Position numbers and translations under genes: made by a program
Shown here: one piece after another, positions 41,563 to 50,057 of the stretch
Position numbering within the stretch: the stretch's first letter is position 1
How the letters are laid out: each line of letters begins with the position of its first letter
NCBI GenBank assembly: GCA_025936115.1
Contig: JAICTZ010000015.1
Coordinates: forward strand, 123,635-187,634
Direction: 5' to 3'
Length of the DNA stretch: 64,000 nt
Source: Polyangiaceae bacterium
Lineage (GTDB): Bacteria > Myxococcota_A > Polyangia > Polyangiales > Polyangiaceae
The notes under the pieces: model-generated
Told to the model about the DNA's origin: nothing
The model's input: the letters and a program-made list of their open reading frames with translations, nothing else
The model's database searches: none

Positions 41563-43385
41563 GCGCGCGTTACAGCATCGGGATCGATCTCGGCACGACG
41601 CACACGGCGCTCGCGTACTCCGCGCTCGACGGCGGGGCGCGCGAGCTCAATGTGTTCGAGGTGCCGCAGCTCGTGGCGCGCGGTGCCGTCGAGGCGCGGC
41701 CGCTCTTGCCGTCGTTCTTGTATTTCGCGCACGCGAGTGAAGGTGAGCTCACGCTGCCGTGGGGCGCGTCGGCGAGCACGGCCGGGGAGTACGCTCGCAC
41801 GCGCGCCGCCGAATCGCCGGGACGGAGCGTCGCGAGCGCCAAGAGTTGGCTCTCGCATGCCGGCGTGAACCGGCGCGATGCGCTCTTGCCGCTCGGCGCG
41901 CCCGAGGACATCGAGAAGATCTCGCCCGTGGAGGCATCGTTCCGTTACCTCGACCATTTGGCGGAAGCGTGGCGGGCCGCGCGCGGCACGGAGCTCGGCG
42001 CCGAGGACGTGATGCTCACCGTGCCCGCCTCCTTCGACGCCGCGGCGCGCGAGCTCACGGTCGAAGCGGCGCAAGCCGCGGGCTTCGAGCACGTCACGCT
42101 GCTCGAGGAGCCGCAAGCCGCCCTCTACGCCTGGCTCGCCGCCGCGGGCGACGGCTTCCGCAAACAACTGCAGCCGGGCGACGTCGTGCTCGTCGTCGAC
42201 ATCGGCGGCGGCACCACGGATTTTTCGGCCATCGCGGTCGCTGAGCGCGACGGCGCACTCGAGCTCCAGCGCGTCGCGGTCGGCGACCATATTTTGCTCG
42301 GCGGCGACAACATGGACCTCGCGCTCGCGCACGTCGTCCGCGCGAAGCTCTTGCAAGCTGGCCGCGAGCTCGACGCCTGGCAATTCACGAGCCTGACGCA
42401 CGCCTGCCGCAGCGCCAAAGAACGCCTGCTCTCGGACGAGCCGCCCGCGAGTATGCCCGTCGTGATCGCGAGCCGCGGCTCCGAGCTACTCGGCGGCGCC
42501 GTGCGCACCGAGCTCACGCGCGAAGAAGTCGAGCGCACCTTGGTCGACGGCTTCTTTCCCGCCATCGAGGCGAACGCGCGGCCAGCCCAACGGCCGCGCG
42601 CCGGGCTCACGCAAATGGGCCTACCGTACGCGTTCGATCCGGCCATCACCAAGCACCTCGCGCACTTTCTGACGCGCCAGAGCGCTGCCCTCGCCGCACT
42701 CCCGGGCTTTGCGAGCGCACCCGCGGGCACGCTCCTCCGTCCGACGGCCGTGCTGTTCAACGGCGGCGTGCTGAAAGCGCCGGCTATTCGCGAGCGCATC
42801 CTCACGACGCTCGGCGGTTGGCTCGAGCGTGACGGCGCGCCGCGCGCGCGCGTGCTCCCCGGCGCCGATCCCGATTTGGCAGTGGCGCGCGGTGCCGCCT
42901 ACTACGGCCACGTGCGGCGCGGCGCGGGACTGCGCATCCGTGGCGGCACGGCGCGCGCGTACTACGTCGGGATCGAGAGTCCCATGCCCGCCGTCCCTGG
43001 CCTCGAGCCGCCCATTTCGGCGCTGTGTGTCGCGCCGTTCGGCATGGAGGAAGGCACCGAAACCACGTTGCCGCCGCATGAGCTTGCCGTCGTCGTCGGA
43101 GAGCCGGTGCAATTTCGCTTCTTCGGCTCCTCGGTGCGGCGCGCCGACGCTGCCGGCACGTTGCTCGACGCTTGGCGCCCAGGAGAGCTCGAGGAGCTCG
43201 CGCCGATTTCACTCACGCTGCCCGCCAAGGGCCGGCACGAAGGCGATCTGGTGCCGATTCGTCTGCACCCGTCGCTCAGTCCCGTGGGCGTCTTGGAGCT
43301 CGAGGCGGTGCCCGTGGAGCCGGTCGCAGCGGACGAGCGTTGGAAATTGGAGCTGAACGTGCGGACCGAGGGCGCTACGAGTTGA
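41559..43385 (+). CDS. Hsp70-family ATPase paired with DUF2760
   Basis: A 608-aa Hsp70-like protein. The ATPase motifs are IGIDLGTTHTALAY, VLVVDIGGGTTDFSAI and VLFNGGVLKAPAIRERIL. Residues about 510-608 form a shortened beta-domain (VVVGEPVQFRFFGSS, LELEAVPVEP). The helical lid of DnaK is missing, and the C-terminal extension of the divergent 919-aa paralog is absent. It shares strong similarity with that paralog in the ATPase half, so the two arose by duplication. ATG 41559 overlaps the DUF2760 stop. Its 3' end overlaps the convergent LysR gene by 11 bp. Confidence 0.92.
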   Translation: MSARYSIGIDLGTTHTALAYSALDGGARELNVFEVPQLVARGAVEARPLLPSFLYFAHASEGELTLPWGASASTAGEYARTRAAESPGRSVASAKSWLSHAGVNRRDALLPLGAPEDIEKISPVEASFRYLDHLAEAWRAARGTELGAEDVMLTVPASFDAAARELTVEAAQAAGFEHVTLLEEPQAALYAWLAAAGDGFRKQLQPGDVVLVVDIGGGTTDFSAIAVAERDGALELQRVAVGDHILLGGDNMDLALAHVVRAKLLQAGRELDAWQFTSLTHACRSAKERLLSDEPPASMPVVIASRGSELLGGAVRTELTREEVERTLVDGFFPAIEANARPAQRPRAGLTQMGLPYAFDPAITKHLAHFLTRQSAALAALPGFASAPAGTLLRPTAVLFNGGVLKAPAIRERILTTLGGWLERDGAPRARVLPGADPDLAVARGAAYYGHVRRGAGLRIRGGTARAYYVGIESPMPAVPGLEPPISALCVAPFGMEEGTETTLPPHELAVVVGEPVQFRFFGSSVRRADAAGTLLDAWRPGELEELAPISLTLPAKGRHEGDLVPIRLHPSLSPVGVLELEAVPVEPVAADERWKLELNVRTEGATS

Positions 43386-44262
43386 TGTAGGCGGTGAGGT
43401 GCGTCGCGAGGTGCTCGAACAGCAGCCGCACGCGCCGACTCGATTTGAGATCCCGGTGCATCACGAGCCAAACACCGAGCTTGAAGTCGAGCGCAGCGGG
43501 CAGCACCGGGACGAGAGCGTCGCGACGAGCGAGCGGATTTTGACACACGCCGATGCCGAAGCCGGCACGGAGGGCCGCGTATTGACCGATGTCGCTGTCG
43601 CAGCGAAACGCGAAGAGCTCGCGCGTGAGCGGGATGGGTGAGCTCGGTAGCGTGCGCGTGCTGATGGCGCGATCGAAGCCGATCAGGGGATGCGAGCGCA
43701 GCTCGTCGAGTGAACGCGGCGTGCCGTGCGCCGCCAGGTAGCGCGGGTGCGCGTGGAACCCGAGCTCGATCATGCCCAGCTTGCGCGCCGTGAGCGCTCC
43801 CTGGGTGGGTTTGAGCATGCGCACGGCGATGTCGGCCTCGCGGCGTAAGAGGTCTTCGGCGCGGTTCGAAAGCACGAGCTCGATGTCGATGCGCGGCTCG
43901 CGTTCACGAAAAGCAGCGAACAGAGGCGGCAGCACCTCACTGCCGATCATCTCGCTCGCCGTCACGCGCACGGCGCCGCGCGCTTCTTCGACCTCGCCGG
44001 ACGCCTCGCGCAAGAAGGCGCTCGCCGCGCTCGCCATCGCCCGTGCGTGGGGAACGAGCGCGCGTGCGCCGGCCGTGGGCACGAGCCCCGCCTGCGAGCG
44101 GGTGAAGAGCGAGACACCGAGTGCGTCCTCGAGTGCGTCCACATGACGGCCGATGGTCGGTTGCGTGAGCGCCAAGCGTCGCGCCGCGCCCGAGAGGCTC
44201 TGCTCCTCGATCACGGCGAGGAAGGTCCGAAAGAGCTCCCAGCCCGGCTGCGTGCGCACCAT
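43375..44262 (-). CDS. LysR-family transcriptional regulator
   Basis: A 295-aa regulator. The winged helix-turn-helix at the N-terminus is LFRTFLAVIEEQSLSGAARRLALTQPTIGRHVDALEDALG (about 10-48), split here by the usual LysR pattern. A substrate-binding domain covers about 90-290 (GAVRVTASEMIGSEVLPPL, IELVLSNRAEDLLRREADIAVRM). It is divergent from the SDR gene starting at 44372. A 14-bp palindrome overlaps its start codon, which suggests autoregulation. It most likely controls the SDR gene; the inducer is unknown. Confidence 0.93.
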   Translation of the reverse strand: MVRTQPGWELFRTFLAVIEEQSLSGAARRLALTQPTIGRHVDALEDALGVSLFTRSQAGLVPTAGARALVPHARAMASAASAFLREASGEVEEARGAVRVTASEMIGSEVLPPLFAAFREREPRIDIELVLSNRAEDLLRREADIAVRMLKPTQGALTARKLGMIELGFHAHPRYLAAHGTPRSLDELRSHPLIGFDRAISTRTLPSSPIPLTRELFAFRCDSDIGQYAALRAGFGIGVCQNPLARRDALVPVLPAALDFKLGVWLVMHRDLKSSRRVRLLFEHLATHLTAYINS

Positions 44263-44274
44263 ACAAAAATGTAT
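44261..44274. promoter_or_regulatory. Palindromic operator candidate over the LysR start codon
   Basis: ATACA-AAAA-TGTAT, a perfect 5-bp inverted repeat with 4-bp centre. It has the T-N11-A form bound by LysR proteins. It overlaps the ATG of the LysR gene and is AT-rich against the background, in the 109-bp gap to the divergent SDR gene. Confidence 0.6.
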
Positions 44275-44371
44275 ATCAGATCGCCGCTTTTAGACAATTC
44301 CGTTCGTTGGCAGTCGAGCGCAGATTCACGAGGTCAACGCGGCCGAGCGCCGCACGACCGGAGAAAACAGC

Positions 44372-45385
44372 ATGAATCAGAGCGTACTCATCGTCGGAGC
44401 AACCGGTGGCGTCGGCAGCGAAACGGCGCGAGCGTTCCTCACCCGCGGCTTCCACGTGCGGGCCGTGACCCGCAATCCCGAGCGCGCGCGCCGGGACTTC
44501 CCCGAGCTCGCCGGCGTCGAATGGGTCGCAGGCGACGCCCTGCGCGCGAGCGATGTCGTCCGCGCCGCCGCGGGCGTGAGCGTCGTCGTCCACGCCGCCA
44601 ATCCACCCGGGTACCGCAACTGGGCGGGCACCGTGCTGCCGATGCTCGAGAGCAGCATCGCCGCGGCCAAGTCGGCCGGCGCGCGCCTCGTGCTCCCGGG
44701 AACGGTTTACAACTTCGGGCCTGACCATCCTCACGTCGTCGACGAATCGGCGCCGCAGCGTCCAGTGACGCGCAAAGGGAAGATCCGTGTGGCAATGGAG
44801 GAGCGGCTGCGTGAAGTCTCGGCTGACGGCGTGCGCGTGCTCATCGTGCGCGCCGGTGATTTCTTCGGACCACGCGCCGGCGGCAACAACTGGTTCAGCC
44901 AAGGGCTCGTGAAGCCCGGACGGCCGCTGCGCTCGCTCGTGTATCCCGGCCGTCACGACGTGAGTCACGCGTGGGCGTACCTGCCGGATCTCGCGCGCAC
45001 GATCGTGCGGCTCGTCGCGCGCGACGCCGAGCTCGGCGCCTTCGAGGTCTTCCACTTCGGCGGCCACGCGTTCGAGCACGGGGTCGAATTCGCCCGAGCG
45101 ACGCGCGCCGCCGCCGGCGCCCCGCACGCCCCGATTCGCCGCTTCCCGTGGTTCGCGATTTACCTGCTGTCGCCCTTCGTCGAGACGTTCCGCGAGATGC
45201 TCGAGATGCGCTACCTCTGGCAGTCGTCCCTCCTGCTCGACAACCATAAACTCGTGAAATTTCTGGGCGAAGAGCCGCACACACCGCTGTCCGTAGCGCT
45301 TGCGGAGACGCTCGCCGGCCTCGGCTGTACGCCGCCACCCCGGAACGCCGCTCGGCGTGCGCAAAGCGTCGGCGCGGAAGCGTGA
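44372..45385 (+). CDS. NAD(P)-dependent sugar epimerase/NmrA-like SDR protein
   Basis: A 337-aa extended or atypical SDR protein. The Rossmann nucleotide motif is VLIVGATGGVGSETARAFL (about 6-24), then VRAVTRNPERA and VVVHAANPPGYRNW. The catalytic region has GTVYNFGPD but no clear YxxxK, so it may be an NmrA-like or cofactor-binding non-classical member. About 45 C-terminal residues are hydrophilic. It is divergently transcribed from a LysR gene, a usual regulator-target layout. Substrate unknown. Confidence 0.85.
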   Translation: MNQSVLIVGATGGVGSETARAFLTRGFHVRAVTRNPERARRDFPELAGVEWVAGDALRASDVVRAAAGVSVVVHAANPPGYRNWAGTVLPMLESSIAAAKSAGARLVLPGTVYNFGPDHPHVVDESAPQRPVTRKGKIRVAMEERLREVSADGVRVLIVRAGDFFGPRAGGNNWFSQGLVKPGRPLRSLVYPGRHDVSHAWAYLPDLARTIVRLVARDAELGAFEVFHFGGHAFEHGVEFARATRAAAGAPHAPIRRFPWFAIYLLSPFVETFREMLEMRYLWQSSLLLDNHKLVKFLGEEPHTPLSVALAETLAGLGCTPPPRNAARRAQSVGAEA

Positions 45386-45458
45386 GCTCGTGCCGCCCGG
45401 AACGGTAAATCTGCCGAATCGTTCTCGGACCGTCGAGCGCGCGTGGTATGCAGCGGAC

Positions 45459-45809
45459 ATGTCGGTTGCAGAGCTCACGGAGTCCGAGCAGGTGGTCCTC
45501 CTGGCACTCGTCGGCCTGATGGCACGCGCGGACGGCAGAGTGTCCGAGGTGGAGATGGACACGCTGCAGGAGCTCCGAGAACAGATCGAGCCCGAACGCT
45601 TCGAGCGCGTGCGCGAGGCTGCGGCGGCGCTCGACAGTTCCGACGCGATCCTTCACGCGGCCGGCAGCGTCATGCGCTCCGCAGCGACGCAGATCATCTA
45701 CGGCGTGTTGCTCGGTATGGCGATCCCCGACACGATCGGCGAAAACGAAGCCAAGATCCTCGAACGCCTCGCGACTATCTGGGGCCTCGAGTCGCCGCTC
45801 GAAGGCTGA
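45459..45809 (+). CDS. TerB-like small protein
   Basis: A 116-aa helical protein (start ATG 45459; upstream codons rejected). VVLLALVGLMARADGRVSEVEMDTLQELREQI matches the TerB/DjlA N-terminal domain, with acidic residues in ADGRVSEVE that bind a metal in TerB. A second such helix pair follows (IGENEAKILERLATIWGL). TerB-like domains appear in stress and chaperone-associated proteins. It stands alone; function unknown. Confidence 0.75.
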   Translation: MSVAELTESEQVVLLALVGLMARADGRVSEVEMDTLQELREQIEPERFERVREAAAALDSSDAILHAAGSVMRSAATQIIYGVLLGMAIPDTIGENEAKILERLATIWGLESPLEG

Positions 45810-46140
45810 GCCGCAACGGTGACCCGCAACTACACGCGGGCTGCGGCGCGACGCTGCCTCGAACGCATGTAGGTTTCGCGCCGTATTCGTTGCAGGTTCA
45901 AACGAATCGCGATGCGCGCTCGGCGGGAGCAGGCGTGTTGCGTACAAAACGGCTGCGCGTCGGCGTGTAGGACGATGTCCTCTGCATAACCACGTAGCGG
46001 GGGCGCGCGCGATGCCGTAGATTGTAAAGTCTCGAGCGGGGCGCGCATAAATTCGGGCGTCGCCCAACACTCAGTAATCGACGACTAGAACTCGCACTCG
46101 AGCTCGGGAGAACTCGGGAGTGAATTCGGGACAGCGCAAC
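45810..46140. other. Intergenic region before the pentapeptide gene
   Basis: About 330 bp with no supported gene. It has no obvious palindrome or terminator. A GTG at 46120 could start the downstream gene, but the ATG at 46141 has a better-spaced Shine-Dalgarno. AT-rich patches near 46015-46030 (TAGATTGTAAAG) are a possible -10 region. Confidence 0.45.
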
Positions 46141-47883
46141 ATGGAAATCGCTACCTGCGAATGCCCTCAATGCCATGCGGAAATGTTCGACGGCGCCCGT
46201 TTCTGCATCCGCTGCGGCAGCCGACTGGACGAGCCGAAGCTCACAGCTCCGGTGCTGCGGCCGTCCGCGCCGGTTCAGGATCTGTTCGCGACGGCGCCGC
46301 CCGTGATGGCGCCGTTGCCCGTGCCACCCGTCGCGCTCGCGCCGCCGCCCCCCAGCGCCGCTGCTGCTGCACCCGTCGTCATGCCCCCGCCGCCGCCGAG
46401 CGCGGCCATGCCGGCGCCGCCGTTCGTCGTGCCGCCGCCCGCGAGCGCCGTCGCAGCGCCGCCCGCGAGCGCCGTCGCAGCGCCGCCCGTCGCCGCGCCA
46501 CTGCACGTGCCCCCCGTCGCCGTCGTCGCGCCCGCGCTCGTCCATCCGATGGACACGTCGCTCAGCGAGATCGACGCGAGCTTCGGCGAGCTCTCACCCG
46601 CGCAACCGAGCGCCCAAGAATCCCCAAGGAGACAGGTGACCATGGCTGATCATTCTCGAGAAGAAGTGCTGCGACGTGCCCGCTTGAAACAGAGCCTGAA
46701 GCGTGCGGGCCTTGCCGGCATCGACCTGTCGGGCACGAGTCTCGAGGGCGTCGATTTCTCGCGCGCCGATCTCGAGGGCGCAAACCTTCAGAACGCCAAG
46801 CTCACCGGCGCGAACCTGAAGAGCGCGAACCTCCGGAACGCCAAGCTCAAGGGCGCCGACCTCAGCCACGCCGATCTCGACAAGGCGGATCTCGAAGGCG
46901 CCGAGCTCGAAGGGGCGAACCTCTCCGGCGCCAACATGAAGCGCGCCGCGCTCGAAGCCGCGAATCTGGCAGGCGCAAACCTCACGGGGGCGCGCATGTC
47001 CGGCGCCGAGCTTGCCGCGGCGAGCCTCGGGCGCGCCATGCTCAAGGGCGCGGACCTGTCCTACGCCGAGCTCACCGAGGCCGAGCTGCAAGAGGCCGAC
47101 CTCTCGGACGCAAACCTCGCGAACGCCAATCTACAAGGCGCGACCCTCGACGGCGCCCATCTGCCACGCGCGCTCCTCACCGACGCGGATCTGCGCGGCG
47201 CGAGCGCCCTCGGCGCGACGTTCGAAGGCGCGCGCCTCGAACGCGCCTGTCTCGACGCGACGCAGCTCTCGGGTGCCGTGCTGCGCGGTGTCGACGCTCG
47301 ACACGCGAGCTTCAACGGCGCGAAGCTCGACCGCGCGCACCTGCACGGCGCCAAGCTCGCCGGCGCGAACTTCCAGAACGCGGCGCTCGACGGCGTCCTG
47401 TTCGATTGGCTCGACGCGAGCGCCGCGGGTGACGCGAGCGCGCGCCTCGACGGCAAGCGCGCGTCGGCGTTTCTAGCCGGGCAAGAAGTGCGCGAGGAAT
47501 CGTCCTCGACGCGCTATTTCGGCAAAGGCGACGTGCTGCGCGACGCGACGCTCGAGTTCGGCGACGGCTCGCACATCCACATCGACAGCCGTTTCGACAA
47601 CTGCTCGATCACGCTCGGCGAAGGAGCCGAGCTCACCATCGGCAAGGCGGGCGTGCTCAAGAACTGCGCGATCGTCGGGCGCGGCAAGCTCGTCGTACAC
47701 GGACGTTTCTTCGAGCGCCAGACGCCGGGCATCGTCGGCGTGAAGAGCCTGTTCGTGAGCGCCGAGGGCGGCGTCGTGGGCGGCGTCGAACAAGTCGCGG
47801 AGGGCACCCAGTTCGCGTTCGAGCCGGGTTGCCGCCTGCGCATGAAGATCCTGCACCCGCGCACGGCGGCGGCAGCCGAATGA
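46141..47883 (+). CDS. Zinc-ribbon / pentapeptide-repeat protein with bactofilin-like C-terminus
   Basis: A 580-aa modular protein (ATG 46141; GTG 46120 is an alternative). Residues about 6-30 form a zinc ribbon (CPQC ... CIRC). A Pro/Ala-rich linker (about 40-150) contains a repeated 24-bp DNA unit. A helix (about 170-190) leads to some forty pentapeptide repeats (A[D/N]LxG type, about 190-430), a right-handed square beta-helix. The last 125 residues (GDGSHIHIDSRFDNCSITLG, GKAGVLKNCAIVGRGKLVVHG) resemble a bactofilin beta-helix. A true bactofilin gene follows 19 bp downstream, so the two probably assemble together in a cytoskeletal or envelope scaffold. Confidence 0.85.
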   Translation: MEIATCECPQCHAEMFDGARFCIRCGSRLDEPKLTAPVLRPSAPVQDLFATAPPVMAPLPVPPVALAPPPPSAAAAAPVVMPPPPPSAAMPAPPFVVPPPASAVAAPPASAVAAPPVAAPLHVPPVAVVAPALVHPMDTSLSEIDASFGELSPAQPSAQESPRRQVTMADHSREEVLRRARLKQSLKRAGLAGIDLSGTSLEGVDFSRADLEGANLQNAKLTGANLKSANLRNAKLKGADLSHADLDKADLEGAELEGANLSGANMKRAALEAANLAGANLTGARMSGAELAAASLGRAMLKGADLSYAELTEAELQEADLSDANLANANLQGATLDGAHLPRALLTDADLRGASALGATFEGARLERACLDATQLSGAVLRGVDARHASFNGAKLDRAHLHGAKLAGANFQNAALDGVLFDWLDASAAGDASARLDGKRASAFLAGQEVREESSSTRYFGKGDVLRDATLEFGDGSHIHIDSRFDNCSITLGEGAELTIGKAGVLKNCAIVGRGKLVVHGRFFERQTPGIVGVKSLFVSAEGGVVGGVEQVAEGTQFAFEPGCRLRMKILHPRTAAAAE

Positions 47884-47902
47884 ACCCGAAGGAGCAAGCA
47901 GC

Positions 47903-48574
47903 ATGAGCAACACGAGTCGCCCCATGAACAAGGTCACCGTCGTCGAGGAGGGCACCGAATTTCGCGGGACGCTCACCTCGTCGTGTCCCGTCGACGTGCG
48001 CGGTCGCGTCGAAGGCGAGCTCGCGACGCCGGCGCTCACCGTGAGCGCGAGCGGCGCCGTCCACGGCCGCGCCAAAGTCGGCGAGGTGCGCTCGCTCGGG
48101 GAAATTTCGGGTGAGTTCGACGCCGATCGCATCGAGCTTGCCGGCGTCGTGCGTGACAACACGGTGATTCGAGCGCGCTCGCTCGACGTGAAGCTCACGA
48201 GCGAACGCGGCAAGCTGCAGATTATTTTCGGCGAATGCGAGCTCAGCGTCGGTGAGGAGCCGCGCGAAGCCGACCACGCCGTGGAACCCGCCGCTCACGT
48301 CGCCGCGCCCGCTCCCGCGCCGATGCTCGAGGCACCCGCCGCCGCGTTCGACGCGCCTGCCGCCACCGCTGAAATGATGCCCCTCGCGGTAACCCCGGAA
48401 GCGGCCGCCGCGCCGAGCGCCGCCGAAGAGGACGAAGACGAAGAGGGCGACGAGACGAGCGAGATGGCGCCGGCAGCCGGTGGCCCCAAGCGCAAGCGCC
48501 GCAAGAAGAACGGGCACGAAGAGGCCGTCGCCGGCTGGTCGCAGCCGCCCTCGCAGCCGCCGCCCGCGAACTGA
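47903..48574 (+). CDS. Bactofilin-like polymer-forming protein
   Basis: A 223-aa protein. Residues about 5-110 are a bactofilin core (VTVVEEGTEFRGTLTSSCPVDVRGRVEGEL, VGEVRSLGEISGEFDADRIEL), a beta-helix that self-assembles into filaments. The C-terminal half is an Ala/Pro/Glu-rich disordered tail ending in a basic cluster (KRKRRKKNG). It follows the pentapeptide gene by 19 bp with a Shine-Dalgarno GAAGGAGC. The pair suggests a shared scaffold complex. Bactofilins in Myxococcota organise chromosome segregation or cell shape. Confidence 0.85.
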   Translation: MSNTSRPMNKVTVVEEGTEFRGTLTSSCPVDVRGRVEGELATPALTVSASGAVHGRAKVGEVRSLGEISGEFDADRIELAGVVRDNTVIRARSLDVKLTSERGKLQIIFGECELSVGEEPREADHAVEPAAHVAAPAPAPMLEAPAAAFDAPAATAEMMPLAVTPEAAAAPSAAEEDEDEEGDETSEMAPAAGGPKRKRRKKNGHEEAVAGWSQPPSQPPPAN

Positions 48575-48626
48575 CCGCCCCGATTCCCCTCGCGCGCTGC
48601 TCGGTCTAGCCTTCGGACCGAGCAGC

Positions 48627-50048
48627 GTGCAAATCGAGCTGATCGCCCCCGCCAGCGAGGACTCCGCGTATCTTCCGCGGCTCGGCCTCGGGATCCTCGC
48701 CGCGCTCACACCGAAGGAAGACGAGGTCATCTACACCGACGACCTCGTCCGTCCGTTCGACATCGAGCGCGACGTGAAGGACGTGGATCTCGTCGGCATC
48801 AGCGTCGATAGCAAGACCGCGCGCCGGAGCTACGAAATCGCGAGCGCGTACCGGCGCCGCGGTGTGAAGGTCGTGCTCGGCGGCATTCACCCGACGGCCA
48901 TGCCGGACGAGGCCGCGCGCTTTGCCGACGCGGTCGTGCTGAGCGAAGCCGAAGATCTCTGGCCGACCCTGCTCGCGGATTTCAAGCGCGGAGCGCTCGC
49001 GCCGCGTTACTCGGGACCGCTGCCGAGCCTCGGACAGAAGCCGTCGGCGCGACGCGAGCTCTTTCGCTCGAAGAAGTACATTCCGTTTCAAGTCGTGCAG
49101 ACGATGCGCGGCTGCCCCTACCCCTGCGAGTTTTGCAGCGTCTCGACCGCGAACGGCACGACCATGCGCTTTCGCCCCGTGGACGAGGTGCTCGCCGAGC
49201 TCCGGGGCCTCGGCAAGCTCATCATGTTCGCCGACGACAACGTGATGATCCATAGGAAGTACTCGGGGGAGCTCTTCGAGCGCATGGGCGAGCTCGACAA
49301 GCACTGGATCGGCCAGTGCTCGCTCGCGGCCGTCAAGCGCATCGACAACGTGCGGCTGATGGCGGAGAGCGGCTGCAAGGCGCTCTTCATCGGCTTCGAA
49401 AGCATCGACGACACCACGCTCATGCACACGGGCAAGCGCCAAAATCGGCCTTCGGAGTACCGGGAGGTGCTCGAGATGCTGCACGAGCACGGCATCTCGA
49501 CCTGGGGCAGCTTCGTGTTCGGCTTCGACACCGACGATCCAGAGGTGTTCGAGCGCACGGCCGAGTTCGGCATCGAAATGCGCCTCACGATGGCGCTCTA
49601 CGCCATGCTCACGCCGTACCCGGGCACGCGGCTGTACAAACGCCTCAAGGCGGAGAAGCGCCTGACCGACGAGCAGTGGTGGCTCGGCGGCGACCACGAC
49701 CAGGGCTCGCCCTATTTCGTTCCCGCGCGCATGAGTCGCGAACAGCTGCGCGAAGGCTGGCAGCGGGCCTGGCAGCGCTTCTACGAGCCGAGCGCGATTT
49801 TCAAGCGCTGGACCGTGCGCCGGAAATCGAGCTGGATTCAGACGCTCGGCTACCTGCCCCTCAACGTGATGCAAAACCGCTTGGTGAAGCACAAGATCCT
49901 CGGCGGGGCGCAACGTTTTCGCTCGCGCGCCGACCTTTCGCCGCTCACTGCGGCGTTCGACGCCATTCGGCTCACGGCCGAACGCGACCTCGACGAAGCG
50001 CGCGCTCCGCACGCTGGGTCGAAGCACTTGCGCGTCATTGGAGATTAG
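48627..50048 (+). CDS. B12-binding-type radical SAM protein
   Basis: A 473-aa enzyme starting at GTG 48627. The N-terminal cobalamin-binding-like domain is seen in LGLGILAALTPKEDEVIYTDD, VDLVGISVDSKTARRSYEIA and VVLGGIHPTAMPDEAARFADAVV. It lacks the His of DxHxxG, as in many of this group. The radical SAM core has MRGCPYPCEFCSVS (C-x3-C-x2-C for 4Fe-4S), then LGKLIMFADDNVMI and ALFIGFESIDD. A 130-residue C-terminal domain follows. Such enzymes methylate or modify unreactive carbons in natural products, lipids or hopanoids. Followed by galT 9 bp later. Confidence 0.9.
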   Translation: MQIELIAPASEDSAYLPRLGLGILAALTPKEDEVIYTDDLVRPFDIERDVKDVDLVGISVDSKTARRSYEIASAYRRRGVKVVLGGIHPTAMPDEAARFADAVVLSEAEDLWPTLLADFKRGALAPRYSGPLPSLGQKPSARRELFRSKKYIPFQVVQTMRGCPYPCEFCSVSTANGTTMRFRPVDEVLAELRGLGKLIMFADDNVMIHRKYSGELFERMGELDKHWIGQCSLAAVKRIDNVRLMAESGCKALFIGFESIDDTTLMHTGKRQNRPSEYREVLEMLHEHGISTWGSFVFGFDTDDPEVFERTAEFGIEMRLTMALYAMLTPYPGTRLYKRLKAEKRLTDEQWWLGGDHDQGSPYFVPARMSREQLREGWQRAWQRFYEPSAIFKRWTVRRKSSWIQTLGYLPLNVMQNRLVKHKILGGAQRFRSRADLSPLTAAFDAIRLTAERDLDEARAPHAGSKHLRVIGD

Positions 50049-50057
50049 GCCCCCCGC

